39,052 nt of DNA from an uncultured Flavobacteriaceae bacterium. Its GTDB lineage: Bacteria > Bacteroidota > Bacteroidia > Flavobacteriales > Flavobacteriaceae. This document shows positions 1 through 8,505 of this stretch, one piece after another (position 1 is the first letter of the stretch; every line of letters begins with the position of its first letter). The stretch is from contig CALDCO010000105.1 in NCBI GenBank assembly GCA_937937185.1, positions 1 to 39,052 on the forward strand, given 5' to 3'. The position numbers were made by a program, and so were the translations under genes. The notes beneath the pieces were generated by a model. That model ran no database searches. It was not told where the DNA came from and saw nothing but the letters and a program-made list of their open reading frames with translations.

Positions 1-140
1 AACAACAACCAGGACAATTATCGCCTCAGCAAATTAAAAACCTATTAGAAGCTATGAATAACCAAGAACAAAAAGTTCAAGAAAAAATAAATGCAAAGAA
101 AGTAAAAGGGGCTAAAGTGCAAACTGAAAAAGATTGGTAA
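1..140 (+). CDS. batC: BatC, C-terminal end only (TPR protein of the Bat operon)
   Basis: This is the 3' end of a gene that begins before the window. The open frame starts at base 3 and stops with TAA at 138-140, leaving 45 residues. The tail is Gln-rich and then reads LSPQQIKNLLEAMNNQEQ, followed by a Lys/Glu-rich stretch ending in TEKDW. That is the usual end of BatC, a periplasmic TPR protein of the Bacteroidota aerotolerance operon. batD and batE follow in the same direction, which supports the call. The TPR part lies outside the window, so identity rests on the tail and the neighbours. Confidence 0.8.
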   Translation, partial: QQPGQLSPQQIKNLLEAMNNQEQKVQEKINAKKVKGAKVQTEKDW

Positions 141-183
141 AAATTATTACAAAATATTTTTAAAAAACAGCTAACCCAAAAAA

Positions 184-291
184 ATGACTAAAGCTATAAA
201 TGAAAACACCCCATTAGTTGGGACCGTTATTACAAGCATTAAAACATCGAAAAACAACCCTTTAGAAAATCGTTACTCGTTGTTTAAATAG
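184..291 (+). CDS. Candidate small ORF (35 aa) between batC and batD
   Basis: An ATG at 184 opens a frame of 35 codons ending in TAG at 289-291, nine bases before the batD start. The product would be basic and polar (starts MTKAINENTPLVGTVITSIK, ends NRYSLFK), with no signal peptide or membrane segment. It fills the otherwise empty 160 bases between two co-directional operon genes. I do not recognise it. It could be a real small protein, a leader peptide coupling batC to batD translation, or chance. Confidence 0.25.
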   Translation: MTKAINENTPLVGTVITSIKTSKNNPLENRYSLFK

Positions 292-300
292 TAGTTTATC

Positions 301-2073
301 ATGAAAGGTATAAAGAACATATCATTTTTAATAATTTTTCTCATTACAAGCAGTATTTCTGCCCAAGTGACGTTTCAAACTAAAGTAAGTAAGAAAAAAC
401 TAGGGCTTAATGAGCGTTTAAGAGTTGATTTTGAAATGAACAAAGATGGGGATAACTTTAATCCGCCAAGTTTTGAGAATTTTAGAATTGTAGGAGGCCC
501 GAGTACTTCAGTAAGCAATTCTTGGATTAATGGTAAACGGTCGTTTTCTAAAACTTACAGTTATTTTTTAACCCCTAAACGACTGGGGAAATTTAAAATT
601 AATCCAGCAACTATAGAAATAGATGGAGAAATCTATAAATCTCAAGTGGTACAAATTTTAGTCACCAAAGCAGTACAAAAACCTAAAGATGGTAACAATG
701 CCGACTATATTGTAAGCAATAATATTCATTTAGTGGCTGAAGTCTCAAAGGGCAGTCCTTATTTAAATGAAGCCATTACGGTGGTTTATAAATTATACGT
801 TTCTCCTAATACTGGTGTTAGTAATTGGAGAGAAATAGAAAACCCCAAATATGATGGCTTCTGGAGTCAAAACATAGATATAAAAGGCTTAAAAATATTA
901 AATGGGAAATATAAAGGAGAAGACTACCGCTATGTCGTTCTGCGAAAAACAGTATTGTATCCCCAAAAAACAGGCAAATTAGATATCGAGCCGCTAGTAT
1001 TAGAAGTAAGTATCGATGTGCCTACCAATAGGCGTGATATTTTTGGAGGGCGTATCATGACTACCATGCAAAAAACAATAACTGCTGGAAGGCGTTCTAT
1101 CGATGTAAAACCATTACCAGAGGAAAACAAACCCACCGATTTTACAGGTGCAGTAGGTGCCTTTGATTTTAAATTAATGATTTCTAAAAGTAATTTAAAT
1201 GCAAACGAATCCTTGCAAGCAAAAATTGAAGTTTCGGGGAAAGGAAATTTAAAATTAATTGAGCTTCCCAAATTAAAAGTTCCTAGTTCTTTAGAAATCT
1301 ATGAACCCGAACATTCTGAAAGCGTGAGAACCAATTTAGGTGGCATGCAAGGTCGTGTTTCAGACACTTATACTATTGTGCCGCAATACAAAGGGAAATA
1401 CCCATTGCCTACGGTTTCTTTTTCTTATTTTGATCCTAAAACTGAAACGTATAAAAGAATTTCTTCTGGGGAAAAAATAATTAATGTTATAGAAGGCCCC
1501 ATTAATGGCGCTGATAATACTGATTTATCGAATGCGAATCCTAACAAACAGCGAGTAATAATGAGTAATGACCAATTCGCTTTTATAAAAACTAATGCGA
1601 ATTTAATCTCTAAAACGCCTAATGATTTTTTTAAATCAAAATTGTTTTGGAGCAGCCTGTTATTGCCGTTATTAGCCATTCCTTTAGCCATTGTTTACCG
1701 CAGAAAAAGAGAAGAACGCGCCTTGGATATCGCCGGAAATAAAACGAGAAAAGCCGATAGGCTTGCTAGAAAGTATTTAGGGGAAGCCAAAAAAGCTTTA
1801 GGAGAAAAAGAAGCGTTTTATGTTGCGCTGGAAAAAGCATTGCACAATTATTTAAAAGGAAAACTATCTATTGAGACCAGTGAATTAAGTAAAGATCATA
1901 TCAAATCATTATTGGCCGAAAGACAAGTTAATGCAGCAACTATAAAGGTATTTGATGCCCTACTGGAGAATTGCGAACTCGCAAGATATACTCCAATAAC
2001 CAATGTAACCATGCAACAAGATTATGATAAAGCCAGTGAAACCATTTCATTAATTGATAAAGAAATTAGATGA
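301..2073 (+). CDS. batD: BatD family protein (Bacteroides aerotolerance operon)
   Basis: 590 residues. An N-terminal signal peptide ends around SSISAQ (residues 14-22). A long beta-rich periplasmic region follows, with tandem Ig-like modules (for example GKFKINPATIEIDG and SKSNLNANESLQAKIEVSGKG). One membrane helix lies at about 447-466 (FWSSLLLPLLAIPLAIVYRR), and a cytoplasmic helical tail completes it. This is the normal BatD order. The family is linked to oxygen tolerance and works with the VWA proteins BatA/BatB and the TPR proteins BatC/BatE. The exact biochemistry is not settled. Its stop codon overlaps the batE start (ATGA at 2070-2073), which points to translational coupling. Confidence 0.93.
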   Translation: MKGIKNISFLIIFLITSSISAQVTFQTKVSKKKLGLNERLRVDFEMNKDGDNFNPPSFENFRIVGGPSTSVSNSWINGKRSFSKTYSYFLTPKRLGKFKINPATIEIDGEIYKSQVVQILVTKAVQKPKDGNNADYIVSNNIHLVAEVSKGSPYLNEAITVVYKLYVSPNTGVSNWREIENPKYDGFWSQNIDIKGLKILNGKYKGEDYRYVVLRKTVLYPQKTGKLDIEPLVLEVSIDVPTNRRDIFGGRIMTTMQKTITAGRRSIDVKPLPEENKPTDFTGAVGAFDFKLMISKSNLNANESLQAKIEVSGKGNLKLIELPKLKVPSSLEIYEPEHSESVRTNLGGMQGRVSDTYTIVPQYKGKYPLPTVSFSYFDPKTETYKRISSGEKIINVIEGPINGADNTDLSNANPNKQRVIMSNDQFAFIKTNANLISKTPNDFFKSKLFWSSLLLPLLAIPLAIVYRRKREERALDIAGNKTRKADRLARKYLGEAKKALGEKEAFYVALEKALHNYLKGKLSIETSELSKDHIKSLLAERQVNAATIKVFDALLENCELARYTPITNVTMQQDYDKASETISLIDKEIR

Positions 2074-2828
2074 GACTCTTAATTGTAATATTTTGTTTAG
2101 CCTTTAATGGAATACTTTTTTCACAAAATGAATTGCTTTTTGAGCAAGGGAATACCCTGTATAATGAAGGAAAATATGCCGAGGCGATTGATAAATATGA
2201 AGCGATTTTAAAAACCAATCAGCATTCGGCCGAGTTGTATTTTAATTTAGCAAATTCACATTACAAATTAAGCAATGTTGCACCTAGCGTTTATTATTAC
2301 GAAAAAGCACTTCAGCTCAAGCCAAAAGATAAAGACATTCTAAATAACAAAGCCTTTGCAAATAATATGACTGTAGATGATATTGCTATAATTCCCGAAG
2401 TAGGATTATCTAAGTTTGTTAGAAAAGCATCTACGAGTATGACTTATAATGCTTGGGCGAAGCTCACCGTGTTCTTAGTTGTTCTTTTTGTAATCTTAGT
2501 CTTGTTTTACTATTTTTCATACACAACTAATAAAAAACGACTTTCTTTTGTTGGTAGCTTTATTGTTTTGTTACTAACTCTCATGAGTTTAGGTTTTTCA
2601 TTTCATAATTTTAGTTTGCAAAAAAGTAATAATCCTGCTATTGTCTTTGCTCAAGAGTCTAAGGTTAAAAGTGAACCTAATTTAAGAAGTAATGAAGTTT
2701 TCACCATACATGAAGGCACCAAAGTTCAAGTCATCGATGCCGTTAGTAACTGGAAAGAAATTAAATTAGGCGATGGTAAAACAGGTTGGATAGTAAGCGA
2801 CGACATCAAACTGTTGAACGATATTTAA
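2070..2828 (+). CDS. batE: BatE: TPR protein with two membrane helices and an SH3-type tail
   Basis: 252 residues. A signal peptide (to about NGILFSQ) is followed by TPR units over residues 20-105, including LFEQGNTLYNEGKYAEAIDK and YEKALQLKPKDKD. Two membrane helices lie near 131-150 and 158-180. The C-terminal SH3-like domain (about 190-250) carries EPNLRSNEVFTIHEGTKVQV and the typical TGWI near its end. Location and architecture match BatE, the last gene of the Bat operon. The start is fixed by the ATGA overlap with batD. It probably acts as a periplasmic or inner-membrane scaffold with BatA-D; that role is inferred from the family. Confidence 0.92.
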   Translation: MRLLIVIFCLAFNGILFSQNELLFEQGNTLYNEGKYAEAIDKYEAILKTNQHSAELYFNLANSHYKLSNVAPSVYYYEKALQLKPKDKDILNNKAFANNMTVDDIAIIPEVGLSKFVRKASTSMTYNAWAKLTVFLVVLFVILVLFYYFSYTTNKKRLSFVGSFIVLLLTLMSLGFSFHNFSLQKSNNPAIVFAQESKVKSEPNLRSNEVFTIHEGTKVQVIDAVSNWKEIKLGDGKTGWIVSDDIKLLNDI

Positions 2829-2861
2829 AGTTTCTTTAACATTACTATATTGCATAAACTC

Positions 2862-2869
2862 TATATTTG
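2862..2869 (+). promoter_or_regulatory. Bacteroidota-type -7 element (TATATTTG)
   Basis: TATATTTG matches TAnnTTTG exactly and lies 18 bases before the ATG at 2888. The TTG inside it (2867-2869) could be mistaken for a start codon, but a promoter element there argues for the ATG at 2888. The -33 half is weak: only a T-run, no clear TTTG. Confidence 0.5.
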
Positions 2870-2887
2870 TATTTCACGAAAAGTAAC

Positions 2888-3199
2888 ATGTTAAAACAAT
2901 TAATTTCAATATTTTTTATCGCATTGTTTATGGCTTCAGTAACTGCGCCATCTATGATTTTACTTATCGATGATGCCATAGATGTTTCTTTTTTATATGA
3001 CCTCTCAGAAGAGGAAGAGGAGGAAAACAAAAGCAATGAAAAAAATAAAGAGTTTGAAGTTATCGTTTTAAGCTTAACTCCAGTTTGTGAATCGTGTTTT
3101 ACTCCAGAAAATGAAGAGAATTTAAGCTATTGTTTTAAAAAATACCCCAAACCGCATCTTAACCTGATTTTCCCTCCCCCAGAATTCAACATTTCGTAA
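2888..3199 (+). CDS. Small secreted or membrane-anchored hypothetical protein (103 aa)
   Basis: Starts at ATG 2888 with a hydrophobic N-terminus (MLKQLISIFFIALFMASVTA), either a signal peptide or an anchor. A run of five or more Glu (residues about 43-50), a Cys pair in TPVCESCFTP (CxxC), a third Cys further on, and a Pro-rich end (LIFPPPEFNIS) follow. Small proteins of this kind sit next to anion transporters in Flavobacteriaceae, but I know no assigned function. It precedes the SulP gene by 87 bases on the same strand and has its own -7 element, so it may be the first gene of the SulP/carbonic anhydrase cluster. An upstream TTG start is possible but falls inside the promoter. Confidence 0.65.
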   Translation: MLKQLISIFFIALFMASVTAPSMILLIDDAIDVSFLYDLSEEEEEENKSNEKNKEFEVIVLSLTPVCESCFTPENEENLSYCFKKYPKPHLNLIFPPPEFNIS

Positions 3200-3286
3200 A
3201 TTAGAGATTCTTTTAAAATTAAATTATTTAGTAATTAATTAATATCACCGTTAGACTTAATCTAAAGGTATAAATTCATACATAAT

Positions 3287-4858
3287 ATGTTTAAAACTAT
3301 TAAAAGCGACATACCAGCAAGTATTGTCGTGTTTTTTGTAGCATTACCACTTTGTTTAGGTATTGCATTGGCCAGTGGCGCACCCCTGTTTTCAGGATTA
3401 ATTGCAGGAATTATAGGAGGTATTGTCGTTGGAAGTATAAGCGGCTCTGAGGTTGGTGTAAGTGGTCCCGCTGCAGGTTTGGCTGCCATTGTTTTAGCGG
3501 CAATAGCAACTTTGGGCTATGAAGCTTTTTTGGTTTCTGTAGTTTTAGCTGGCATTATTCAAATCCTTTTTGGAGTACTTAAATTTGGTATTATTGGATA
3601 TTATTTTCCATCTTCAGTAATAAAAGGGATGCTTACGGGTATTGGGATAATTATCATTCTAAAACAAATCCCTCATTTTTTTGGGATTGATAAAGACCCT
3701 GAAGGGAATTTTGTGCTCTTTGGAGGAAACAGTAATATTTTTACAGACATTGTAAGCATTCCTCAAAATTTAGGATTAGGCTCTACGGTAATAGCCATAT
3801 TAGCTATAATTATCTTAATACTATGGTCTAATGTACTGGTGCATAAGCATAATATTTTCAAATTAATACAAGGACCTTTAGTTGCCGTTGTTGCAGGTAT
3901 TGTTTTCTATATTTTAACCCGAGGTACAGGGATGGACATTGCACAAAGTCATTTAGTACAAGTTCCTGTTCCAGACAGTTTAGATAGTTTTTTAGGGCAA
4001 TTTACCTTTCCCGATTTTAGCGTTATTGGCTCTTCTGGAATATGGGTTACAGCATTTACCATTGCACTTGTTGCGAGTTTGGAAACCCTATTGTGTGTTG
4101 AAGCAACCGATAAATTAGACCCAGAAAAACGGGTAACTCCTACCAATAGAGAATTGTTTGCTCAAGGTTCAGGGAATATTCTTTCTGGGTTAATTGGAGG
4201 GATCCCTATTACTCAAGTAATTGTTCGTAGTTCGGCAAATATACAATCTGGAAATAAAACAAAGCTAAGTGCGATTATTCATGGTTTTTTCTTACTTATT
4301 TCGGTATTATTAATTCCAACGATTTTGAACATGATACCCCTATCGGTTTTAGCGGCTGTTCTCTTTATAGTAGGCTACAAATTAGCTAAGCCTTCCACCT
4401 TTAAAGCCATGTGGACTGCAGGCTGGAAACAATTCGTTCCGTTTATTGCAACGGTACTAATTATTGTGTTTAAAGATTTACTTTGGGGTATTGGTATTGG
4501 TTTGGCTATTGGTATCATGGTGACCTTATATCACAGTTATAAGAACTCGCATTTCCTTCATAAAGAAGGCGAAGATATAGATGATGGAAAAGTGAAAATG
4601 ACGCTTGCAGAAGAGGTGACCTTTTTTAATAAGGCAACGATATTAAAAGAATTAGATAACCTACCAGAAAACTCTTATTTAGAACTGGACGTAAGAAAAA
4701 CCAGATTTTTGGATTATGATATCATAGAAATCCTTGATGATTTTGCTTTTAAAGCTAAGGAAAGAGCGATTAATATTAAACTGATATCCGAACGTGGTAT
4801 TGTAGAGAACCCCGATAGTTTTATTGAGTTTTTTAAATTAAGACCAAAAAAGCAGTAA
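3287..4858 (+). CDS. SulP family inorganic anion transporter (523 aa)
   Basis: A multi-pass membrane protein of the SulP/SLC26 family, which moves anions such as sulfate or bicarbonate, often with Na+ or H+. The opening region (IVVFFVALPLCLGIALASGAP, then GSISGSEVGVSGPAAGLAAI) is the conserved TM1-TM3 part. The TM8-TM10 signature appears as VASLETLLCVEATDKLDP and ITQVIVRSSANIQSG. The C-terminal 100 residues form a short STAS-like domain (LELDVRKTRFLDYDIIEIL). Substrate cannot be read from sequence. A second SulP and a carbonic anhydrase downstream make bicarbonate the favoured guess. Confidence 0.92.
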   Translation: MFKTIKSDIPASIVVFFVALPLCLGIALASGAPLFSGLIAGIIGGIVVGSISGSEVGVSGPAAGLAAIVLAAIATLGYEAFLVSVVLAGIIQILFGVLKFGIIGYYFPSSVIKGMLTGIGIIIILKQIPHFFGIDKDPEGNFVLFGGNSNIFTDIVSIPQNLGLGSTVIAILAIIILILWSNVLVHKHNIFKLIQGPLVAVVAGIVFYILTRGTGMDIAQSHLVQVPVPDSLDSFLGQFTFPDFSVIGSSGIWVTAFTIALVASLETLLCVEATDKLDPEKRVTPTNRELFAQGSGNILSGLIGGIPITQVIVRSSANIQSGNKTKLSAIIHGFFLLISVLLIPTILNMIPLSVLAAVLFIVGYKLAKPSTFKAMWTAGWKQFVPFIATVLIIVFKDLLWGIGIGLAIGIMVTLYHSYKNSHFLHKEGEDIDDGKVKMTLAEEVTFFNKATILKELDNLPENSYLELDVRKTRFLDYDIIEILDDFAFKAKERAINIKLISERGIVENPDSFIEFFKLRPKKQ

Positions 4859-4882
4859 ACCCTCTAACTTATACTAGTAAAT

Positions 4883-5557
4883 ATGAATCTATTTTTGAGG
4901 TCACTTCCCCTAGCGGTCTTAACTTTTTTTATGGTGTTTAAAAGCCATTCTCAAGAAAGCAATCTTGGGAATTGGTTAATCTATATAGGCAGTAAAAAGA
5001 TAAATTCTAAATGGAACCTTCACCACGAGGTACAATACAGAAATTACGATGCCATAGCCGATCTAGAACAGTTACTTTTAAGAACGGGTTTGGGCTATAA
5101 CCTTTCAGAAAATAATAACAACCTTTTATTGGGTTATGGCTATATTTTATCTGAAAATTATTTGCCCAATGCCAATGAAAAAGTGTCGGTAAATGAGCAT
5201 CGCATTTTTCAACAGTTTGTTACCAAACAAAAATTAGGTCGCTTAGGATTAACGCACCGCTATCGTTTTGAGCAACGATTTGTTGAAGACGATTTTAAAA
5301 TGCGATTTCGATATTTTTTGAGTTTGAAAGTGCCTTTTAAAAGAAATGAAGAGGGAGTCGATGGGCCATTTTATTTATCGGCTTACAACGAAATATTTTT
5401 AAATACCAAAACCTCTATATTTGATAGAAATAGATTGTACGGTGGCTTAGGTTATGAGTTTTCTAAGACGCTGAGATTAGAATTAGGATATATGAACCAA
5501 TTTTTTGAAACCTCTGGGAGGGATCAAATTAATATTATAGCATTTGTTAACTTTTAA
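4883..5557 (+). CDS. DUF2490 domain-containing outer-membrane-like protein
   Basis: 224 residues with a signal peptide (to about VFKSHSQ). The body alternates aromatic and charged residues as in a beta-barrel: NWLIYIGSKKINSKWNLHHE, RNYDAIADLEQLLLRTGLGY, RLGLTHRYRFEQRFV. It ends in an aromatic residue (IIAFVNF), typical of outer-membrane barrels. This pattern is that of DUF2490, whose function is unknown. It sits 24 bases after the first SulP gene and 73 bases before the second, so it probably belongs to the same transport cluster. An outer-membrane route for the anion is possible but only inferred. Confidence 0.8.
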   Translation: MNLFLRSLPLAVLTFFMVFKSHSQESNLGNWLIYIGSKKINSKWNLHHEVQYRNYDAIADLEQLLLRTGLGYNLSENNNNLLLGYGYILSENYLPNANEKVSVNEHRIFQQFVTKQKLGRLGLTHRYRFEQRFVEDDFKMRFRYFLSLKVPFKRNEEGVDGPFYLSAYNEIFLNTKTSIFDRNRLYGGLGYEFSKTLRLELGYMNQFFETSGRDQINIIAFVNF

Positions 5558-5630
5558 TGCTATAAATGTTAGCTTAAATTAAAGCCTTGTATAAAGTAAA
5601 TAAAATTTAGTCACTATAAATCTAAACCGT

Positions 5631-7496
5631 GTGAAAAACTTGTTTTCTAACATAAAAGGCGACGCCTTTGGAGGAATTACAGCAGGAATTGTTGCTTTAC
5701 CTCTAGCACTCGCCTTTGGTGTCTCCTCTGGCCTAGGCCCTGGAGCTGGATTATATGGCGCTATTTTTATTAGTTTTTTTGCGGCACTTTTTGGAGGAAC
5801 CAATACACAAATTTCTGGACCTACCGCACCAATGACTGCAGTAAGTATGCTTGTTATTGCTGGAATAATTGCAGCAAACGATGGCGATGTAAACAAGGCA
5901 CTTCCTGCAATATTAACGGTCTTTATTTTGGCTGGGGTCATTCAAATTATCCTTGGGGTAATGGGTTTTGGTAAATACATAAAATACATTCCATACCCTG
6001 TAGTATCTGGGTTTATGACGGCTATAGGAGTGATTATATTAATTACTCAAATACTCCCGTCTATTGGCTATTACCCTAAAGAAGATCTTGAATTAGTAAC
6101 TAAGTTTAAACCTCAAGCCGAAGAATTAATTCTTGAAAATATACTTAGCGATGAAGCTGGAGAAGGCATTTTAGTTTTAGAAGACTTCAAAGAAACTATT
6201 AAAAGAGCACAAGCGCTCTCGCAAGACGATATTGCTAAAGAATCTAAAACACTAGCAGCAAATTATTCAAAAGGAGTCATTGGGACTCTAAAAGTATTAC
6301 CAAGAGCATTTAAACACATTAATTGGCTAGAGCTTATCTTGGCCTTGTGTACCATTATTATTATCTATGGATTTAAACGCATTACTACGAAAGTGCCAAG
6401 CGCTTTAGTCGCATTAATTGCGGTTTCAGGGGTGGCTTATGCTATGGGTTTAGATTATAGAACCATTGAGAAAATTCCTTCGGGATTACCTATTCCTAGA
6501 TTAGAGATTTTTTCTCAATTTAGTTTTTCCAGCATAACGCCCTACATTTTTACTGCAATATCCTTAGCTTTATTAGGGGCTATAGATTCTTTACTTACCA
6601 GTGTTGTAGCAGATAATATGACCAAAACAAAACACAAACCCAATAAAGAACTTATAGGTCAAGGTATTGGTAATAGTATTGGCGCTATTTTTGGGGGGAT
6701 TCCAGGTGCAGGAGCCACGATACGAACGGTTGTAAATATTAATGCTGGTGGTAAAACCAAGTTATCTGGGATGATTGCTTCAATTATGCTTTTAATTATT
6801 CTTTTGGCATTAGGGCCTGTGGCCTCTAAAATTCCAGCCGCGGTATTGGCGGGCATTTTAATTACTGTTGGCATTGGCGTTATGGATTACAAAGGGCTTA
6901 AAGCAATTCCTGCCATGCCTAAAGACATGAAACTAGGCCCATTAAAATTAAGCTCTGAAGTGTTAATTATGCTCGTTGTTTTGGTGCTGTCTTCGGTTTG
7001 GGATCTGGTTTATGCGGTAGGAATAGGTTTAATAATTGCCTCGTTAATGTTCATGAAAAAAATTGGAGAGGTAACCGCACGGCGTTCTGATGTTAAAGTG
7101 TTAAAAGAAGAAGCTTGGCCAGATGAAACTGGTTTTCCAGAAAGTTTAAAAGAAGAAGTTTTTATTAAACATATTAAAGGCCCTTTGTTTTTTGGCTCTA
7201 ATGATGAGTTTCAACAATTGGCAAAACAAATTCCTAGTACTGCTAAAACGGTGGTGATTCGACTTGGGCGAATGCCCTATTTAGATCAAAGCGGACTCTA
7301 TACTATGGAAGATGTACTTGTCGATTTAAGAAAACAAGGCATGACCATACTATTTGTCGATGTACTAAAACAACCCAAATATATGATGGAACGTATAGGA
7401 CTTATCCCAGAACTTATTCCCAAGGAATGCCTCTATCCGGATTTCGCATCCTGTATGGAATGGATTAAAAATAACGTAAAGAATACTATCAATTAA
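5631..7496 (+). CDS. SulP family anion (probable bicarbonate) transporter with STAS domain
   Basis: 621 residues starting at GTG (5631). The N-terminus MKNLFSNIKGDAFGGITAGI runs straight into TM1 of the SulP fold. Conserved pieces include GLGPGAGLYGAIFISFFAALFG, ISGPTAPMTAVSM, IDSLLTSVVADNMT and IFGGIPGAGATIRTVVNINA. A polar insert of about 80 residues (roughly 150-235) separates two groups of helices. The last 120 residues are a full STAS domain (VVIRLGRMPYLDQSGLYTME). The carbonic anhydrase gene begins 14 bases after the stop. SulP plus carbonic anhydrase in one operon is a known arrangement for BicA-like bicarbonate uptake. Substrate remains inferred. Confidence 0.92.
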   Translation: MKNLFSNIKGDAFGGITAGIVALPLALAFGVSSGLGPGAGLYGAIFISFFAALFGGTNTQISGPTAPMTAVSMLVIAGIIAANDGDVNKALPAILTVFILAGVIQIILGVMGFGKYIKYIPYPVVSGFMTAIGVIILITQILPSIGYYPKEDLELVTKFKPQAEELILENILSDEAGEGILVLEDFKETIKRAQALSQDDIAKESKTLAANYSKGVIGTLKVLPRAFKHINWLELILALCTIIIIYGFKRITTKVPSALVALIAVSGVAYAMGLDYRTIEKIPSGLPIPRLEIFSQFSFSSITPYIFTAISLALLGAIDSLLTSVVADNMTKTKHKPNKELIGQGIGNSIGAIFGGIPGAGATIRTVVNINAGGKTKLSGMIASIMLLIILLALGPVASKIPAAVLAGILITVGIGVMDYKGLKAIPAMPKDMKLGPLKLSSEVLIMLVVLVLSSVWDLVYAVGIGLIIASLMFMKKIGEVTARRSDVKVLKEEAWPDETGFPESLKEEVFIKHIKGPLFFGSNDEFQQLAKQIPSTAKTVVIRLGRMPYLDQSGLYTMEDVLVDLRKQGMTILFVDVLKQPKYMMERIGLIPELIPKECLYPDFASCMEWIKNNVKNTIN

Positions 7497-7510
7497 TAAT
7501 AAGCAATAAA

Positions 7511-8140
7511 ATGAAAGATACAGCAATTACAAAAGAAGTGCAAAGTACGCTAACGCCATCAAACGTGTTAAGCGACCTATTAGAAGGAAACCAAAGATTT
7601 GTAAATAATCAAAAACAAAGTGTAAATAATAGTGCTTTAATAGAGCAAACCATTACAGGACAGTTTCCAAAAGCAGTCGTATTATCATGTATCGATGCTA
7701 GAGTGCCAGTAGAAACTGTTTTAGACCAAGCCATAGGAGATATTTTTGTTGCCAGAGTGGCTGGTAATTTTGAAAACACAGATATTCTAGGAAGTTTAGA
7801 ATATTCTTGTAAAGTGGCTGGCAGTAAATTAGTTTTAGTTTTAGGTCATGAATCTTGTGGGGCTGTAAAAGCAGCATGCGATGGTGTAGAACTGGGTAAT
7901 ATAACAGGACTATTAAGTAATATTTTACCGGCTGTAGAGAAATCTAAAGATGAAGTTAGTGGCGAATCGAACTCTTCAAATAAAGCCTTTGTTGCTAAAA
8001 CCGTTGAAAACAATGTAAAGTTAACGATAGAGCGTATAAGAGAGAAAAGTCCAATTCTTAAAGAACAAGAAGACAAAGGAGAAATTAGTATTGTAGGAGG
8101 AGTTTACAGTTTACATACTGGTAAAGTAGAACTCTTATAA
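7511..8140 (+). CDS. Beta-class carbonic anhydrase
   Basis: 209 residues, the usual length for the beta class. The zinc site is complete: Cys60 and Asp62-x-Arg64 in CIDARVP, then His113 and Cys116 in GHESCGAVKAA. Asp62-Arg64 is the catalytic dyad. The C-terminus VGGVYSLHTGKVELL is also typical. No signal peptide is seen, so it should be cytoplasmic and interconvert CO2 and bicarbonate. It follows the second SulP gene by 14 bases and ends the cluster. The long hairpin at 8171-8332 lies just downstream. Confidence 0.95.
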   Translation: MKDTAITKEVQSTLTPSNVLSDLLEGNQRFVNNQKQSVNNSALIEQTITGQFPKAVVLSCIDARVPVETVLDQAIGDIFVARVAGNFENTDILGSLEYSCKVAGSKLVLVLGHESCGAVKAACDGVELGNITGLLSNILPAVEKSKDEVSGESNSSNKAFVAKTVENNVKLTIERIREKSPILKEQEDKGEISIVGGVYSLHTGKVELL

Positions 8141-8170
8141 TTTAAAAATTTTTACTTTATAGATTATATT

Positions 8171-8332
8171 AGAGGCTGTCTAAAAAGGTCCATTTCGTCA
8201 ACCTGTCCCGAAACTTCGGGATATTTCAGGTTCTCACAAAAGACTAACACGTCACATTATGAGATTCTGAAATATCCCGAAGCCTCGGGACAGAAGGACG
8301 ATTAAACATACTTTTCAGACAGCCTCTTTTTT
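8171..8332 (+). terminator. Composite terminator: outer stem-loop with a second inverted repeat inside its loop
   Basis: The outer arms are AGAGGCTGTCTAAAAAG (8171-8187) and its reverse complement at 8311-8327, matching at 16 of 17, followed by six to seven T. Inside lies a second pair, 8203-8229 and 8267-8293 (27 bases, 25 paired), each arm itself a near-palindrome around CCCGAA/TTCGGG. The whole folds into one hairpin of about 157 bases. Its place right after the carbonic anhydrase gene and its T-tail fit a rho-independent terminator whose loop has taken up a repeat element. Confidence 0.7.
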
Positions 8333-8381
8333 ATAAATATATTGTAAAATATTTTTATTTAGAACGAATCTAATTTAATAC

Positions 8382-8424
8382 GTGTTCGAGATAAGAAAAT
8401 TTACGTCAGTCAGTTCTCGAACAC
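8382..8424. repeat. Perfect 10-base inverted repeat GTGTTCGAGA ... TCTCGAACAC
   Basis: Arms at 8382-8391 and 8415-8424 with a 23-base loop, followed by CCTTTTC. It lies between the composite terminator and the TerB-like gene. It could be a second terminator or a dispersed intergenic repeat. The T-run is short, so terminator function is uncertain. Confidence 0.5.
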
Positions 8425-8475
8425 CTTTTCTAAAAATTAAAAAAAAATTTAATTTTAAAAGGTGCTTCGTTTAAC

Positions 8476-8483
8476 TATCTTTG
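8476..8483 (+). promoter_or_regulatory. -7 element (TATCTTTG) for the TerB-like gene
   Basis: TATCTTTG matches TAnnTTTG and ends 22 bases before the ATG at 8506. No clear TTG lies 19-20 bases upstream, so the -33 half is weak. Confidence 0.5.
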
Positions 8484-8505
8484 CGCTGAATTTAAAGAAA
8501 GAAAG

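Noticed and set aside
930-1271. 113-codon frame on the - strand inside batD
   Set aside because: Shadow of the batD coding frame; no start context, no recognisable domain.
2867-2887. TTG start for the small protein before SulP
   Set aside because: Lies within TATATTTG; the ATG at 2888 directly begins a signal-like N-terminus.
5579-5941. 120-codon - strand frame over the start of the second SulP gene
   Set aside because: Pro/Ala-rich shadow of a glycine-rich membrane protein sequence; the SulP frame is clearly real.
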